Shown: positions 29,347 through 60,939 of the stretch, piece after piece
Layout: each line of letters begins with the position of its first letter
How positions within the stretch are numbered: position 1 is the first letter of the stretch
Source: Siderastrea siderea
Taxonomy: Eukaryota > Cnidaria > Anthozoa > Scleractinia > Rhizangiidae
Assembly: GCA_964030785.1 (NCBI GenBank)
Contig: OZ034969.1
Span: 36,742,301 to 36,806,300 of the forward strand
Direction: 5' to 3'
DNA length: 64,000 bases
The notes under the pieces: generated by a model
Database searches by the model: none
Told to the model about the DNA's origin: nothing
The model's input: only the letters and a program-made list of their open reading frames with translations
Program-made: the position numbers and the translations under genes

Positions 29347-29499
29347 ATGCCAACAGACAGCAGAGGAGCGAGCGCTAGCGATGTCGCAGAAGCTGCAGTC
29401 GTTCAGCCTCTGTTGCATGTCAAATCTCCCAAACCATTCGATTTTACAAAACACGAAGAGTGGCCTCGTTGGTTTGATATAAGACACATTCAACGCTAA
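29347..29499 (+). pseudogene. Start of an LTR-retrotransposon gag-like ORF
   Basis: An ATG at 29347 opens about 50 codons with KSPKPFDFTKHEEWPRW, the N-terminal gag motif of Ty3/gypsy-type elements in cnidarian genomes (PxPFDFT-x-PEEW-x-RW). The similarity then stops and the frame closes, so only the 5' end of an element remains inside intron 3 of copy 2. Confidence 0.45.
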
Positions 29500-29730
29500 A
29501 AATAACGCTAATAATAACAACGTTAAAAACCAACAATAAAACCCAGCGCGGGAAAACGTGCGAAGCTATATATGCTGTCAACCACATACACCTACGCCTA
29601 TCCCAAAGAATACAACGGTCACAAACACCCCACATGAACTTCTCCCGTCCCAATATATATCATTAACATAAAAATCAATCGTCTGAGACCTTCAAGAACC
29701 TACCAAAGGAATGTAAGTAAGTAAACCTAT

Positions 29731-29763
29731 AGACGGCCTCGCCCTACGGGGTACGGGCCGTCT
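29731..29763. repeat. Short GC-rich hairpin
   Basis: AGACGGCC at 29731-29738 pairs with GGCCGTCT at 29756-29763. It lies about 110 bp before the acceptor of the copy 2 channel exon and stands out from the AT-rich surroundings. Confidence 0.5.
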
Positions 29764-29870
29764 AATAAGGTCACTTTTTACTAGGTCTAGGCTGTGTGAT
29801 GCCGCCTGCCTTCCTTTCCGAATCCATTGAAGTCCTAAAAAATTTTACTTTCTTTCTTTTTCTTTGTTAG

Positions 29871-31244
29871 TCCAATGCCCAGTGCTCAGCAACTGGTGGA
29901 AACATTCCTGTTACGATTCATATTCCACTGAGAAAGAGTCCAGAGAGCCGTTTAGATTCAACTCTTCAGTGCAGTGCAAGCACTGTGCTCTACCTTGGGT
30001 GTACCGAACAGCAGAAGAACTTGTCTTCTCAACAAAATGGCCTGGTATAGTGGTGGGGGATATGCCGCTGATTTAGGCCATGACGTAGAAACTGCCCATA
30101 AAATGATTGACCTTTTACAATCAGAAAACTGGGTTGGCCGTCCAACAAGGGCTGTCATAGTCGAATTTACTCTTTACAACCCGACAATCAACACATTGTC
30201 AGTTTGTTCCTTGTTCTTTGAACTACTTCAAACAGGGCAGGCTACTACATTTAAACATATCGACACGATATCCTTGTACAACACAGAATCCATCCTCCAA
30301 GTGTTTCAAGGCCTTTGCTTGATCATTTTCATGGCAGTGGTTTCTTATAAGATTTTTGAGGCTATCACAACACTGATTCGTCAAGGACGGCTTTGCTTGT
30401 GTTCTGTATGGTACTGGTTGGACCTTGGACACCTTTTTTCATCCATATCACTTCTTGTGTTCAGCGTTATCAAGTCTTACCACACAACTAAGAGCGCACA
30501 AGACTTGCAGCGCAATATCTTTGCGGCAGTCAATTTTCAGAGGGCTGTTCTATGGGCGGACGTTGAAAACTGCATGCTGGCCATTCTTACTTTCTTTACA
30601 ACAGTCAAGTTACTACAGCTGTCCTACTTTAACATGTATACACGTGTGTTTTCTCATGCTCTGCGCATTTGGATGCAGGACTTGCTCTCTTTCCTCTTTG
30701 TTCTTTTAGTTCTGTTCCTTGCATTTATACTCACAGGAATTTTGCTATTTGGATCGCGCATTGGCCGTTATTCAAGTTTTTGGCCAGCACTTTGTTTTCA
30801 GCTTGAAATCGTTCTAGGAAAGGTGAAAGCTCGACCCATAAACGAACTTATTGAAGCCAATTTGATTTTAGGCCGCACATTTGTCACCCTACTCCTCATG
30901 GGCATCACAGTTACAATGATGAACTTTTTTATATCTGCATTAAATGATGCAGTATGTGAGGCAAAAACAATGGAGGTGAAAAAAGAACATAAACAAGATA
31001 CCAGGGAGAACCAAGCTGATATTCACACTTCTAATCTAACCAAGAACGTTCAAGTGGGAACCAGCAAGCCACAAAGCAGAAAAGCAGCAAAAAGCAGCAA
31101 ACAGAGGTCTGAAATGTTTTTGACCAAATCAGCTACCGATTAAAGACCATAAACGTGATTCAAAATCAATCAAAATTATTCATGGTTCACAAAAAACTGT
31201 CTGAGGCGCTCAAACGCATCGATAAGGCTTGTGAAGAGGACTAG
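29871..31244 (+). pseudogene. Copy 2 last exon: channel region with deletions
   Basis: The acceptor TTTGTTAG is shared with copy 1. The frame is open through the start of the extracellular domain (CYDSYSTEKESREPF), then lacks ten nucleotides present in copy 1 before CCTGGTAT (near 30039). The 370 following codons are open in the new frame (EFTLYNPTINTLSVCS, then LLMGITVTMMNFFIS). A missing base near 31123 brings TAA at 31141-31143. The homologue of the copy 1 stop would be TAG at 31242-31244. Confidence 0.7.
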
Positions 31245-31482
31245 TTTGATTGACACATTCAAAGGTCAGTTAAAAAACTGGATGAGAGTTTCAATGCGTA
31301 AAAAAGTGAAACTAAGTGTTATTTTTGCTCCACGTTATTTCTTTAGACAGCCAATTCACAAACAACAAGACAGGAATGGCCGGTGCACAAGGATCACAAT
31401 CAATAAACAATAATTTAATCCGCCCCGGTGACGATGTTATCAGTTACAATCCGGTCTTGACAGACTCTATTAGTGTATACTA

Positions 31483-31770
31483 AACCAGTGGATAGTGTTT
31501 TTTCGCGCGCTCTGATTGGCTACTTAAACTCGGGATAGTGTTTGCTATTCAGCTATTCACCTCCCGGCATTTTTCTGGATTTCGCGCGCGCGTTTTCCCT
31601 CATTTTTGAGAAAGAAAAGGAACTTTTTGGTGCTGGCTATCCGGTGGTTTGGTATATACAAAACAATTATTCGACCTCGGTGTTGCTGAAGAGTGGTTAG
31701 CTATTTACCTTGCCGCTTCTCGGCTCAGCAAATATCCAGCACTATTCACCTCCACTTCGGTGGATAATTG
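31483..31770. repeat. Uninterrupted copy of the repeat hit by Harbinger
   Basis: Matches 8027-8086 plus 11811-12034 but without the 3.7-kb Harbinger insertion. The target AGT is at 31538-31540. Confidence 0.7.
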
Positions 31771-32700
31771 TTAACATTTGGAAGTAAATCTAGATGATGG
31801 GATATAGCTCAGATTAAAGCGAAGTTCCTCTGATCTTCTGCGAGTAAACAACGATCTTGTATGACTATAATTTCCATGGAGTAACCCTAACTCCACAAAG
31901 CACCTCAATGCTCACTTATATCACGATTTCAGAAGGAACTGGCACATAAAAACAACGTTAAAACCCCTATCGGTGGCTGTCTGTTCCGCCATTTGGAACT
32001 CAATACAAGATGTTGGGAGTCTCTGACATTATCAGCTATTTTGGATGACGGTCTTGTGAGCAATGACCTGCAGTTTGCTGTCGAGTCGGTTGGACACCCT
32101 CGTGTAATGAGAAGTAAATGTCATTGAAGTAAGGGTATCAGATTGACTCTAGTACGAAAATGACGGAGCTGGTTCGTCAGGACATAAAGGCGGAAGACAA
32201 TGCTATCAAAGGCCACATAGCTGGGGTCTATTCTTGAGATTTCATCAAGGTCAGCAAGCCCTTTTTGAGTACACTCTTCTGTTCTCACGATTGGAACTGC
32301 CCTTTACCTGATGATAATACAGCGAATCTTCAAAATGCATTTCTTATTTAACTGTTTCAACACTACCATTACTCCCTCACGAGTAAATCCTTTGTAAACT
32401 GCATCCAATGCTATAGCGAGGTTTACCAACTCGTCACTGCCACCTCTGTCGGTACATTTGGTATAAACGCGGACATTTATCCGTGAAATAGGCTCGTTCA
32501 AGGTCACTAGCAGTAGAATGGCGCAAGATTTTGTCTTCAAAAAGGTTTTTCTTCAAAGAGAATACCTGGAAATATCAAAATTATTGGATTTAAAATTAAA
32601 TTTGCTTTGACCATTTGTAACTGAGGCTCTCCCGATTAACCCCGGAATGATTTGTTCAGATGCGATATATGTACTGTAAACCATTATAAATAGGAGGAAA
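31771..32700. other. Non-coding DNA
   Basis: No gene or repeat that I can support. Short open frames on the minus strand (32304-32540) lack recognisable features. Confidence 0.4.
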
Positions 32701-32704
32701 CAAA

Positions 32705-32842
32705 ATGGTTGGTTGCTTGGTTGCTTGGTTGCTTGGCTGGTTGGTTGGTTGCTTGGTTGCTTGGTTGCTTGGTTGGTTGGTTGGTTGGTTGGTTCACTGA
32801 CTGACTGACTGACTGACTGACTGACTGACTGACTGACTGACC
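32705..32842. repeat. Compound microsatellite (TTGG/TTGC)n-(TGAC)n
   Basis: A GGTTGCTT/GGTTGGTT tract (32705-32797) passes directly into about eleven TGAC units ending at 32842. Confidence 0.9.
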
Positions 32843-34494
32843 ATATCAACAATAAAAACCATTTTTAGGTCACCTATTTAGGCCAGCCCTACACCATCAC
32901 AAACAGGAGCAAACAATCCTTAGCTGAAACGTTTATTTAGTTAGTCAATTTACCTTATACACGTGCAATTTAAAAGACATGTTCAGTTGGCAGTTGCATT
33001 GCTCCAGGGAAACTGTTAACCCTACTTTATCTTAGTCATGTCTACGTTAGATAGGCAGGATCAGACCAATATGGAGTGTTCATTCGTCTACGTTATTACG
33101 GGTATAGAAAAAATCTCTGCTAGCCAACAAACTGAGATGTTCGGCTCACCACAGAGAGATCTTGTACTAAATCTGTGGCCCCCCAAAATATATGTCATAC
33201 GTATGTAATAGCTCAAATATGTCACGCATAAGCTGCATCTTAATCGTGCCTTGCAAAAAAAAGACTCTCTTTTCCTACAAGTAAATCTGCAAAGTATAGT
33301 TCTATCGCTTACATTATATGCAAAATAGTACTAGCGTTTACGTTGTGTATAAATACAAGCTTGTAACTCTTACTTATAAACTCCTTTATGAAGTCCGCTA
33401 TAGTTGGACGAAATGCGTAAGAGAATAAAGACGTTTTGCAATTAAAGTTTGCATAGTGTTGCTCATTAGTTTAACTCTTTTTAAACAGTTTTTTCACCTG
33501 TATCTGCGAAACTGAAACGGTTCCCGCTAATTCTCAAACTTAGAGTTTAGTCTGCCGATTTGTTTGTTGTGTTGCCTTGTAAAACGAACCTTATTAAAGA
33601 AATTCAAGTAAAAAATTCCATAAAAAGATCCTACTATTTTCCTATTTAAATGAAAAGAAGAATGTAATCGACAACCCGCAACCTGCGAACCGCAATCTAC
33701 AACGCCCAACCTGCAATCTGCAACCTGCAACCTCCAATCTCCAACTAGTGGTCTACACAATCCGAAACAATCTTTGTTTGTCACCTCGTCCTCTCAAAGA
33801 GGCAGTTGCTTATAAACTCCTTCGAAGAGAGGGTAACAAAAAACAAGCGTTTTTTCATCCGAATTGCTTCTAGCCTCTTTTTAAAGGTGAGGCCTTGTGT
33901 ACAGGCTTTCATGTGAAAATCATTTTTTGCCGCATGCAAACAAAAGGCACTTCTACGTGGCCTCGCCTAGAAAAAGGGGCTCACGCCAATTCAGAAATGG
34001 CTTATTATATGCACTGTGGTTTAGGTGTAGAAATGCGAAAAACGCACACAAAAACAAAACCTATCACTACAAAGTTACAATTCAAGCCAAGTTAACTACA
34101 GACCCACTAATGTCTTATTTGAAAGTGTTCTTGATTACACAGTGTCAAAGTAAGCTACTTTCCTTGTCACAGTAGCACCGCTTGTAGTTTGAATAAATTT
34201 CGTCCTTAGTTCACACGCGCTCATTTTTTTTTCTGTTATCTGGCCTCAGTTTTCTTTCGTTTGGATCCCAAGGCTGTAAAGAGTTCATTTCCTCTTACCC
34301 CTTTATCCTTGATTAGCTTTCCTTATGAAGGGAATCGACGAAAAGGAGAATTATTTAACAAATGAATGATTTTATGCACCAGTTAGCCATGAACTATATT
34401 AACAATTAAACTGTCCCGGCTTCTGGTCAGGTGGTTGTAATAGGATCTGTTCTCAGGAACTCGCTTATAAAAGGCGCAGAATTGAGAAGCTAGT
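32843..34494. other. Non-coding DNA with a small minisatellite
   Basis: No gene supported. CAACCTG/CAATCTG units make a degenerate minisatellite at 33671-33747. Confidence 0.5.
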
Positions 34495-35237
34495 CCTTTC
34501 CGGTGGTCACGTACATTTCAGTGATTGGTTTTATTCATCGTGTAGCTGAAGTCCCTGATCCAACCAAGTCAGAACGGGTGCAGCTCATCTTGAGAGGTTA
34601 TTCTAAACTAAGGTCGACAGGCGCGGATATAAGATTGCCGATCACGCTACCGCTGCTGGAAAGAATAATATCGGCTTTAGTTCACACCCAGCCTACGCAA
34701 TTTCAAAGAAAATTGGCCCAAGCAATGTGCTCATTGGCCTTTTTCGCTGTCCTTAGGATAGGGGAGATCACGAGTAGACCAGGGCAATCATCGAATAAGA
34801 TCATACAACTACAGCAAATTTCATTTTTACGAGACTGCGACGGAGGGTTCACAGGCCTTAAATTGACACTCACAAATTTCAAACACAGTGACCCTTTACG
34901 CTCTGTCGAACTGCTCGTCTCCCGAGAACAACCAGTTTGCCCCATATCTCGGATGCTGGAATATTTAGCTATTCGGGGCAGTTCTCCTGGCCCTTTGTTT
35001 TGTTGGCCCGACAACACACCCATTTCGAGGGCCTATTTTACTCGCTCGCTAAAAGCAGCTCTGGAATTCTGCGACCTCGATCCAACCAGATATAAGTCAC
35101 ACAGTTTTCGTATAGGTGCGGCCTCGTGGGCAGAGGCCAACGGAATGTCGAATTTACAAATTAGGTTGCTTGGCTGGTGGAAATCGAACGCTTTTTTGCG
35201 TTATATTCGGATCCCAACTATGGGAAAATACCAGTAG
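34495..35237 (+). CDS. Tyrosine recombinase (DIRS/Crypton-like), 5' incomplete
   Basis: The frame is open from 34495 to TAG at 35235-35237 and encodes a whole catalytic domain. Numbering from the codon at 34503, R85 lies in FAVLRIGEIT, H200 and R203 in KSHSFRIGAAS, a tryptophan (W225 or W226) in LLGWWKSNAFLRYIR at the position often taken by H/W, and nucleophile Y234 in the same motif: the RKHRH/W-Y set. No in-frame ATG lies before residue 75, so the start must come from an upstream exon or has been lost. This family is abundant in coral genomes, where it derives from tyrosine-recombinase mobile elements. No reverse transcriptase lies next to it, so DIRS versus Crypton cannot be decided. Confidence 0.75.
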
Positions 35238-35444
35238 TCAGACCAGATTTTCGGCTAACACTTAAACAGTACCTTTGCCAAGTGCCCAACCAGTCGCTAT
35301 ATCAGTGTCACATTGAAGGAAATATACTTAAGCAGGGGCCAAGTATGTTTCCTTCAAGATGGACAAGCAGAGAGGACCGATGAGCAATCATTGGATATCT
35401 TAAGTTTACAGCTCAATTAACCTAGTAAAGTAGTCACTGTCTTG

Positions 35445-35748
35445 TTGTACATGCAGGGGCTGTATAACAATGGCTTCCAGTTTTCACTGATGGGCTGTGC
35501 GGTACTCCCGTAGAAGCAGGGGCTATACAGGAAGTGCCGCACCGAGTTCGCTAGCTTTCTACTTTATTGATATCCGTTCATAGCATCCAGTGTCTTGCTG
35601 TATAAGCAGGGGCTATACAGTACCAGTTATTAAAAATACACGAACTTCACGGTTATCAAAATATTTTAGTATGTTTGCTTAACGCTTCAGAACGGGCAAT
35701 AAAGCTCGGTAGTGTGGGTGCTTTGCGGTGTAAGCAGGGACTACTTAA
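35445..35748 (+). repeat. Four 23-bp near-palindromes after the recombinase
   Basis: Copies at 35445-35467, 35508-35530, 35598-35620 and 35726-35748 share GCAGGGG(C/A)CT. The third is a clean inverted repeat, CTGTATA and TATACAG around the 9-nt core AGCAGGGGC. The others are degenerate on one arm. Two 7-bp arms around a short core is the layout of tyrosine-recombinase crossover sites. Confidence 0.6.
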
Positions 35749-35859
35749 CAATTATCCTGCGAAATCGCGCGGAATATCACCTGATACTTAGCCGACGAGG
35801 CCGTAGGCCGAGTTGGCTAAATCAGGGGATATTCCGCAAGATTGAGCAGGATAATTGTT
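35747..35859. repeat. Foldback MITE
   Basis: AACAATTATCCTGC (35747-35760) is perfectly complementary to 35846-35859. Inside, GCGGAATATC-type arms pair at 35769-35785 and 35821-35837, and TTAGCC pairs with GGCTAA around a GC-rich tip. Confidence 0.75.
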
Positions 35860-37200
35860 TTATTATTCAACAAATTCCCATCGACTACCATTTTCAGAAC
35901 GAGAAAAACTACGGCTCTATGATAAAAACGCTAAAAGCTAGCAACACATAAAGCTTAATAAAAATCAAAACAGAACTTCAAGAAATCGAAGTTTACTACC
36001 GTTCACTTAAAAAGACTTATTTACAAATTCATGTTTGGAAATGACAAGACAAAGGAAAAAATATTGCTACCTTACCGAGAATAAGTCCTCTTCCTGTGAA
36101 TTAAAATCTTTTCAACTTTAGTCTTTACAACTTTCCGTGAGCAAGTGTGCTGCTTCTTTCGCAATAGCATTTTCTTGGTTGAGTTCTCACTATGAAAATT
36201 CCAAGTCAACCGCTGGATATCTTTGTGAGCTGAAGCACATACTTGTTGACATTTTGAGAGCATTTAATCGTGGAAAGTTTCTTCCAGAGAGTTAAAATTT
36301 ACGGAGAACACTGCTAAAACTGCTTCGCTTTTCAAAATGGCCGCCAAACAAGCAATGAAAGAAAATCTGCAGTGCACTTCCAAATATGATCATTTACGTA
36401 TATCGCAGGATATCTGTCATGTAGGATGACAGATATTGAGGGCTTCCTTGCCATATATGGGCATAGTGACAATTTGTTGAATAATAAATATCATTTAGCT
36501 CCCTTAGTTGTGTTATTTCGGACTAAGCACGTCTTGCCTTGGTTTCGGGTGGGGGTGTCCTGTCCACTCTTTCATCGTGCAGGACTTTGGCTGGTATCCC
36601 CTCACCTTTGCTGGGAACAGTTTCAGTGACAGTTAGCGGCCTTCTATCAAGGTCATTGTTTAGTATGCAGATTATGAATAAACGGCCACCTGTGTGGCCA
36701 AAATATGCCATAATGTGTCACGCCATCTTTCTTCCCAGCAAACCGACCTCAACCAAGGCAATGCGCGCTAGATATTTTACAAAGCTAATTCTAATGGGGC
36801 ATAAAAAAATTAAACAAGTTAATACTACTCCTACTCCTTCCATTTTCTTTTCTTCTCAGTCACTTCACCAGAAAATCTGAAAGGGTAAATCTTCCCGAGG
36901 GAAAACCAATTCAGGTGTGAATTCACACTTCAATCACAGGGTCGTTTAAAAAATTACCGATTTCTGGCTTTCTTTTTGCTACAAAGATAATTTCGATTGA
37001 AACCGATTTATGGTTGAAAAGTCAAATTGCGCAACTTCCACCAAGATGTTAAATTATACACCTTTCTCGTTTACATATTTTCTGTGCAGTCTGTCACGGC
37101 CGCAAAATTAGTGAATGCAATCAGTAACATGTGCACTCAAAAACTGTCTCTTGCGAACGACAGGTTGAATTTTCATGGGTGGCTGTTATGCGATATGCGG
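35860..37200. other. Non-coding DNA with a short hairpin
   Basis: No gene supported. ATATCTGTCAT (36410-36420) and ATGACAGATAT (36426-36436) form a perfect 11-bp stem with loop GTAGG. AAAATGGCCGCC near 36335 resembles a YY1 site. Confidence 0.45.
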
Positions 37201-37221
37201 ACAGCCGAGCGAGGGGTATAG

Positions 37222-37330
37222 AAAACGCAGAGTGTGGTGGAAAATGTTGAATGTGGAAAATACAGAGTGTGCTGGACTATGCGAAGTGCGGTGGAAAATG
37301 AGGGTATGTAAATGCGAAGTGTAAAAAATG
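37222..37330 (+). repeat. Degenerate GAGTGTGGTGGAAAATG minisatellite
   Basis: Variants of GAGTGTGGTGGAAAATG follow one another at about 16-35 bp spacing. The same motif occurs inverted at 39322-39343 on the far side of the long palindrome. Confidence 0.55.
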
Positions 37331-37522
37331 AGAGGTGGGGTAAGAATGGGGGAAACATTACACTCATTCAATAAATTAAAACCCGACTTAAACTCGAAAG
37401 ATTACAACGTCTCCTGTTTCATAGTTACACACCCAATTTTCGATGGCATTGTCTAGATAGTTTCAGTTTTTTTACAGTACACGTAGCGTCGAAAAAATTA
37501 AAGCAGTGAATTGAATATTCTT

Positions 37523-39088
37523 CGGCAAGTAAGCGTTAACCGATTTCAGTAATTTTTGGTTTTCTAGACAAAGAATGTTCGAATTTTTTAAAACTTTTAG
37601 ATTTAGAGCAAGCAAATTCGATGATTAAGAGGTACAAGCGCTATTCGAAGACCAGCCTTTTCAGGGAAACGCGGAATATTTCCACTAAACAGCCATAGAT
37701 TTTTTTCTAATTAAGCTCAATAAGTTCTAAGACTTCAAGCTTAAGGTTAACTATAAGCAAGTTTCTACGAGATCGGCTGGGTAGAAATTTCTGCACAGTT
37801 GAGTATTAAATTTTGGCTTCAAAACACTATGTTTGTATAATTGCCTCAGCTGTTGCAAGAACACTAACGTAATGCTGGGATAGAAAATATTTTTTGGACA
37901 GCTTGATACCTGGTCCACCTAAAACTCTGCTGAAAAATCGGAAAAGATCGGAAACTCCCAGTAAAATCTACAAGCAAATGAAAAAGAGCATGTTTATAGT
38001 GCGTAACTTGTGAATCTAAAGATATTCAAGTTTATTCGACTTGTGAAAAAACTACCGATTTGTTTTCCCTTATTTCTAAGTATGATAAAATCCAGCATAT
38101 ATACAAACGACCTCACCTAGTTTCAAGCGTGTAACCTCGACGAAAGCCGACGAATTTGGCTCGTCAAGTTGGCTACTTCACGTCTTCCATGTTACAATGC
38201 TCTGAAACCCTCGGGTTCTTGTTAATTATTCAAACTTACCGCGTTCTGGGATTTATTTGCCATCTGGGAATCACGGGCTTTTCCCATTCATCGTTGTTGG
38301 AATAAATCATCACAACACAAACTGCACACAAAAAACACACTCAACCGCATTATCATTTCATTTATCCATGACCCAAAATTCCCAAGTGGCAAAATAAATA
38401 CCACAACGTTGGTACGTTTGAATAATTTACAGGAACGCGAGGGTTTCATCCATTTTTGTAAAATAGAAGACGCGAAATAGCCAACTTCACGAGCCAAATT
38501 CGTTGGATATCGTCGAGGCTGCACGCCTGAAACTAGGTGAGGTCGTTTGTATATATACATATGCTGGATTTTATCGTACTTAGAAATAAGTGAAAACAAA
38601 TCGGTAGTTTTTTCACAAGTTACGCACTTTAAACATGCTCTTCTTCATTTTCTTGTAGATTTTACTGGGCGTTTCCGATCTTTTCCGATTTTTCAGCAGA
38701 GTTTTAGTCGGTATCAAGCTGTCAAAAAATATGTGCGATCTTAGCATTGCATTGGTGTTTTTGCAACAGCTGAGGCAATCATACAAACATAGTGTTCTGA
38801 AGCCAAAATTGAACAATCAGCTTTGCAGAACTTTCTACCCAGCCGATTTCGTGGAAGTTGCTCACAGTAAACCTTAAAGTCTTAGAACTTATTGAGCTTA
38901 ATTATAAAAAAATCTATCGTTGTTTGATGGAAATGTTCGCGTTTCCCTGAAAAGGCTGGTCTTCGAATAGCGCTTGTACCTCTTAATCATTGAACTTGTT
39001 TGCCCTAAGACTAAAAGTTTTGTAAAATTCGCACATTCTTTGTTTAGAATACCAAAAATCACTGAAATTGGTTAACGCTTACTTGCCG
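37523..39088. repeat. Long inverted repeat (palindrome of about 1.57 kb)
   Basis: Starting CGGCAAGTAAGCGTTAACC at 37523, the left arm runs inward and is matched in reverse complement by the right arm ending at 39088. Landmarks pair in order: ACAAAGAATG, AAGAGGTACAAGCGC, TTGCCTCAGCTGTTGC, CCAGCATAT, AACGACCTCACCTAG and GAAACCCTCG. Arms are about 700 bp each and differ by scattered substitutions and small indels. The unpaired centre is about 100 bp near 38270-38380. No coding frame spans it. Confidence 0.85.
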
Positions 39089-41294
39089 CAAGCCACGTTA
39101 AGTATAGATGTAGAAAGGAAAATCAGTGTCGTTTGGTCACGTTATCCATACGACCTTGAAATTTAAATTTGATTATTGGTGTTCTTGCCAAAGACGTCGT
39201 TATTGTTGATTTATAGACCCCAAACGCACAAACGGTTGTATTATTCATTGCTACTATTACAAACACTGAAAAAATTAGATTGTGATGGTCTCAGTTTCTT
39301 TGTTTTCCCCTTAAATCCTCATTTTCCACCACACTCTGCAATTTCTACCATGTAGCGCCCGCCTTTCGGTGTGAAACGGGGCGCGAGAATGCAGTTGTAC
39401 GAGTCATCAGTCTAACAATCCAATCCGTTTATTCAGTAGCGATGTTGTGACGACTTAAGGCTTACAATCGTCCGGGTTCAGGACTGTCAAAGACTGTAAT
39501 GAACCATACTCGTAAGTGGCTTCGAGTGAAGCTAAAACTGAACCAGGTAGCGAAGCTACAAAAACACTGGGTAGCGTTTCAAAACGTTCTTGCTAGCACG
39601 AGGAGCAGTCCACTGAAAGTCCCGTATCCCTGTACTCAACCAAAACGAAGGAAATTTACGTTTTTTTCCGATGGCTATCGTGAAAATTGCGACGTAACAA
39701 TTACGTGAGCCATAGCAACGTAAGTCTCCTACCCATTGCATTCTGAGCTCTGTCTGCCCTTCGCAAAGATCAGATTCCGAAAAAAGTTTCTCTAATTGCG
39801 AATAAATTTTTAAAACATAGTGTAAAAAGTACTTTAATGTTGTTTACTAATAGTTGTTATAAACTGTTTTTGTAAGATCTTAAGTCAAAATTTGAAGAAT
39901 GTTACATTTCTATGAACACGAGAACACACCGGCTCGAACTGTCAGACTTTGCCACTAACTTTGGTTTTCATTTTCCACCCAACCAAAACGACTGAAATTT
40001 ACAGATAGCTCAGAAGAAGCACTCGTGTCTGGCCTGTGTTACCTGTGTTACCCTTCTTCCTGTCCATCCAGTTCATGTTATCTGTCAAAAAGATAATGGT
40101 GATAATAGATCTCTCTTTAAATGCGACAGTTTCAGTGCTGCGCAATATGGCAAAAGGAGATATCATGGGTAGTGATATCATGATATCTACTTTTGACCGC
40201 GATGGCCTGCCATAGCGCGTCGTACCATTCCACTTGCATTAAGTTTTTTATTAGTTTGTAAGAACGTTTTCATATATTTTGACAACTTCTTGATGACGTC
40301 CGCTGCAACCGATAGAATTGACCAAGCAAGTTCATAAACTATGAGGAGGAGTCGCGAGTGTAGCGGTGTAACTGACAACTCCACCTCTCACGGTTCTCTT
40401 TTTTCGGTTGACGAGATGACAGGGAAGCCGAGAAAGGCGGGTTGACAAAGAAATGTCACAAAGTTGTCGAAAACTAGCAAAAAAAAAAAACCCTTGGAGC
40501 AATTTTGACGGTAAGGCGCACAGCTCCGTAAAAAGCCAAATTAGCTCAAGAAATAATACAAAAATTCACATTAAAAAAGTTATGAAATATTAGTCAATAA
40601 GCTCCCTCGATATATTAAAATTGTACCTGACAGCACGGCGCAAACGACACAGACAACAGTTATGTCAACAAATATCTTCAGCCTTCGTTTTTAATGTCTT
40701 ATTGTGTGCTCAAGGCCTCCCTCTCAGGCTAAAAACAAATTACTAATAAGTTAAGCAGTAGCTTGGTTGTACAGCAGCGTACTAAATGAAGTGTGAAGTA
40801 TTTTCATAGGCTTTGGAGTCTTGCCACTGTTTTCACTACTGAGGCCATCGAGTTAAAGTTTCGTTATTTGAATTTTTCATTTCTCTATATCATTAATTCA
40901 ACATCTCCTAACGGCAGGTGGACAGGAAAACAATAATAAGTGCTTTTAACAAAACCAAACACCGGAGGTGAGCATTGTTTTGGGCTTAATTGATGTCCCA
41001 TAAGAACTTAAACCGATTTTCAGGCGACTGAATATTATTTCTCAAGTTTATTGGGCGACATTTCTTCACTCTTGAAATTGGACTTGTCACTTACACTTGT
41101 TAACGGAAAACATCCTTTATGCAAAAGAAAAAATTAAGGTTGGTCTAGGTTCACGTCTCTAAATACTTCGTGGCAAAAGTGTCGTATTTTTTAACCGGCA
41201 ACCCTTACGGATAGAACATCTCACAGTGGAATGCTGTAGCCAAGTTTCTGTAGAGTTCTAGCTCAATACGAACCTTTAAAGTGTTGACATTAAG
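39089..41294. other. Intergenic DNA before the secreted-protein gene
   Basis: No gene supported. TGTAGCGCCCGCC at 39352 could be the left end of an LTR but no matching end was found. No TATA box is evident before 41295. Confidence 0.4.
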
Positions 41295-60829
<19,535 letters not shown>

Positions 60830-60939
60830 GTAAGTGCGATTGCTCTAAAAGCTTGCGTATAAGAAGCTGGACCAGTATCCTTCCAAGCTTGCCTAAAAGG
60901 TTGTTATATAATTGGTATCTATTGATAAATTAGGCTATT

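Larger units (their letters stand above)
26267..31244 (+). pseudogene. Polycystin-1-like gene, copy 2 (decayed)
   Basis: Three exons (26267-27503, 27845-28010, 29871-31244) match exons two to four of copy 1 in order, length, splice sites and phase, so this is a segmental duplicate, not a retrocopy. The GPS exon is missing. Disabling changes are an in-frame TAA at 27116-27118, a frameshift near 27245-27255, a 1-nt deletion at about 27492, a 10-nt deletion near 30039 and a 1-nt deletion near 31123. Protein-level similarity to copy 1 is still high, so decay is fairly recent or part of the ORF stayed under selection after the split. Confidence 0.75.

Noticed and set aside
39352..39760. Solo LTR starting TGTAGCGCCC
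   Set aside because: No convincing CA end, target duplication or second copy was found.
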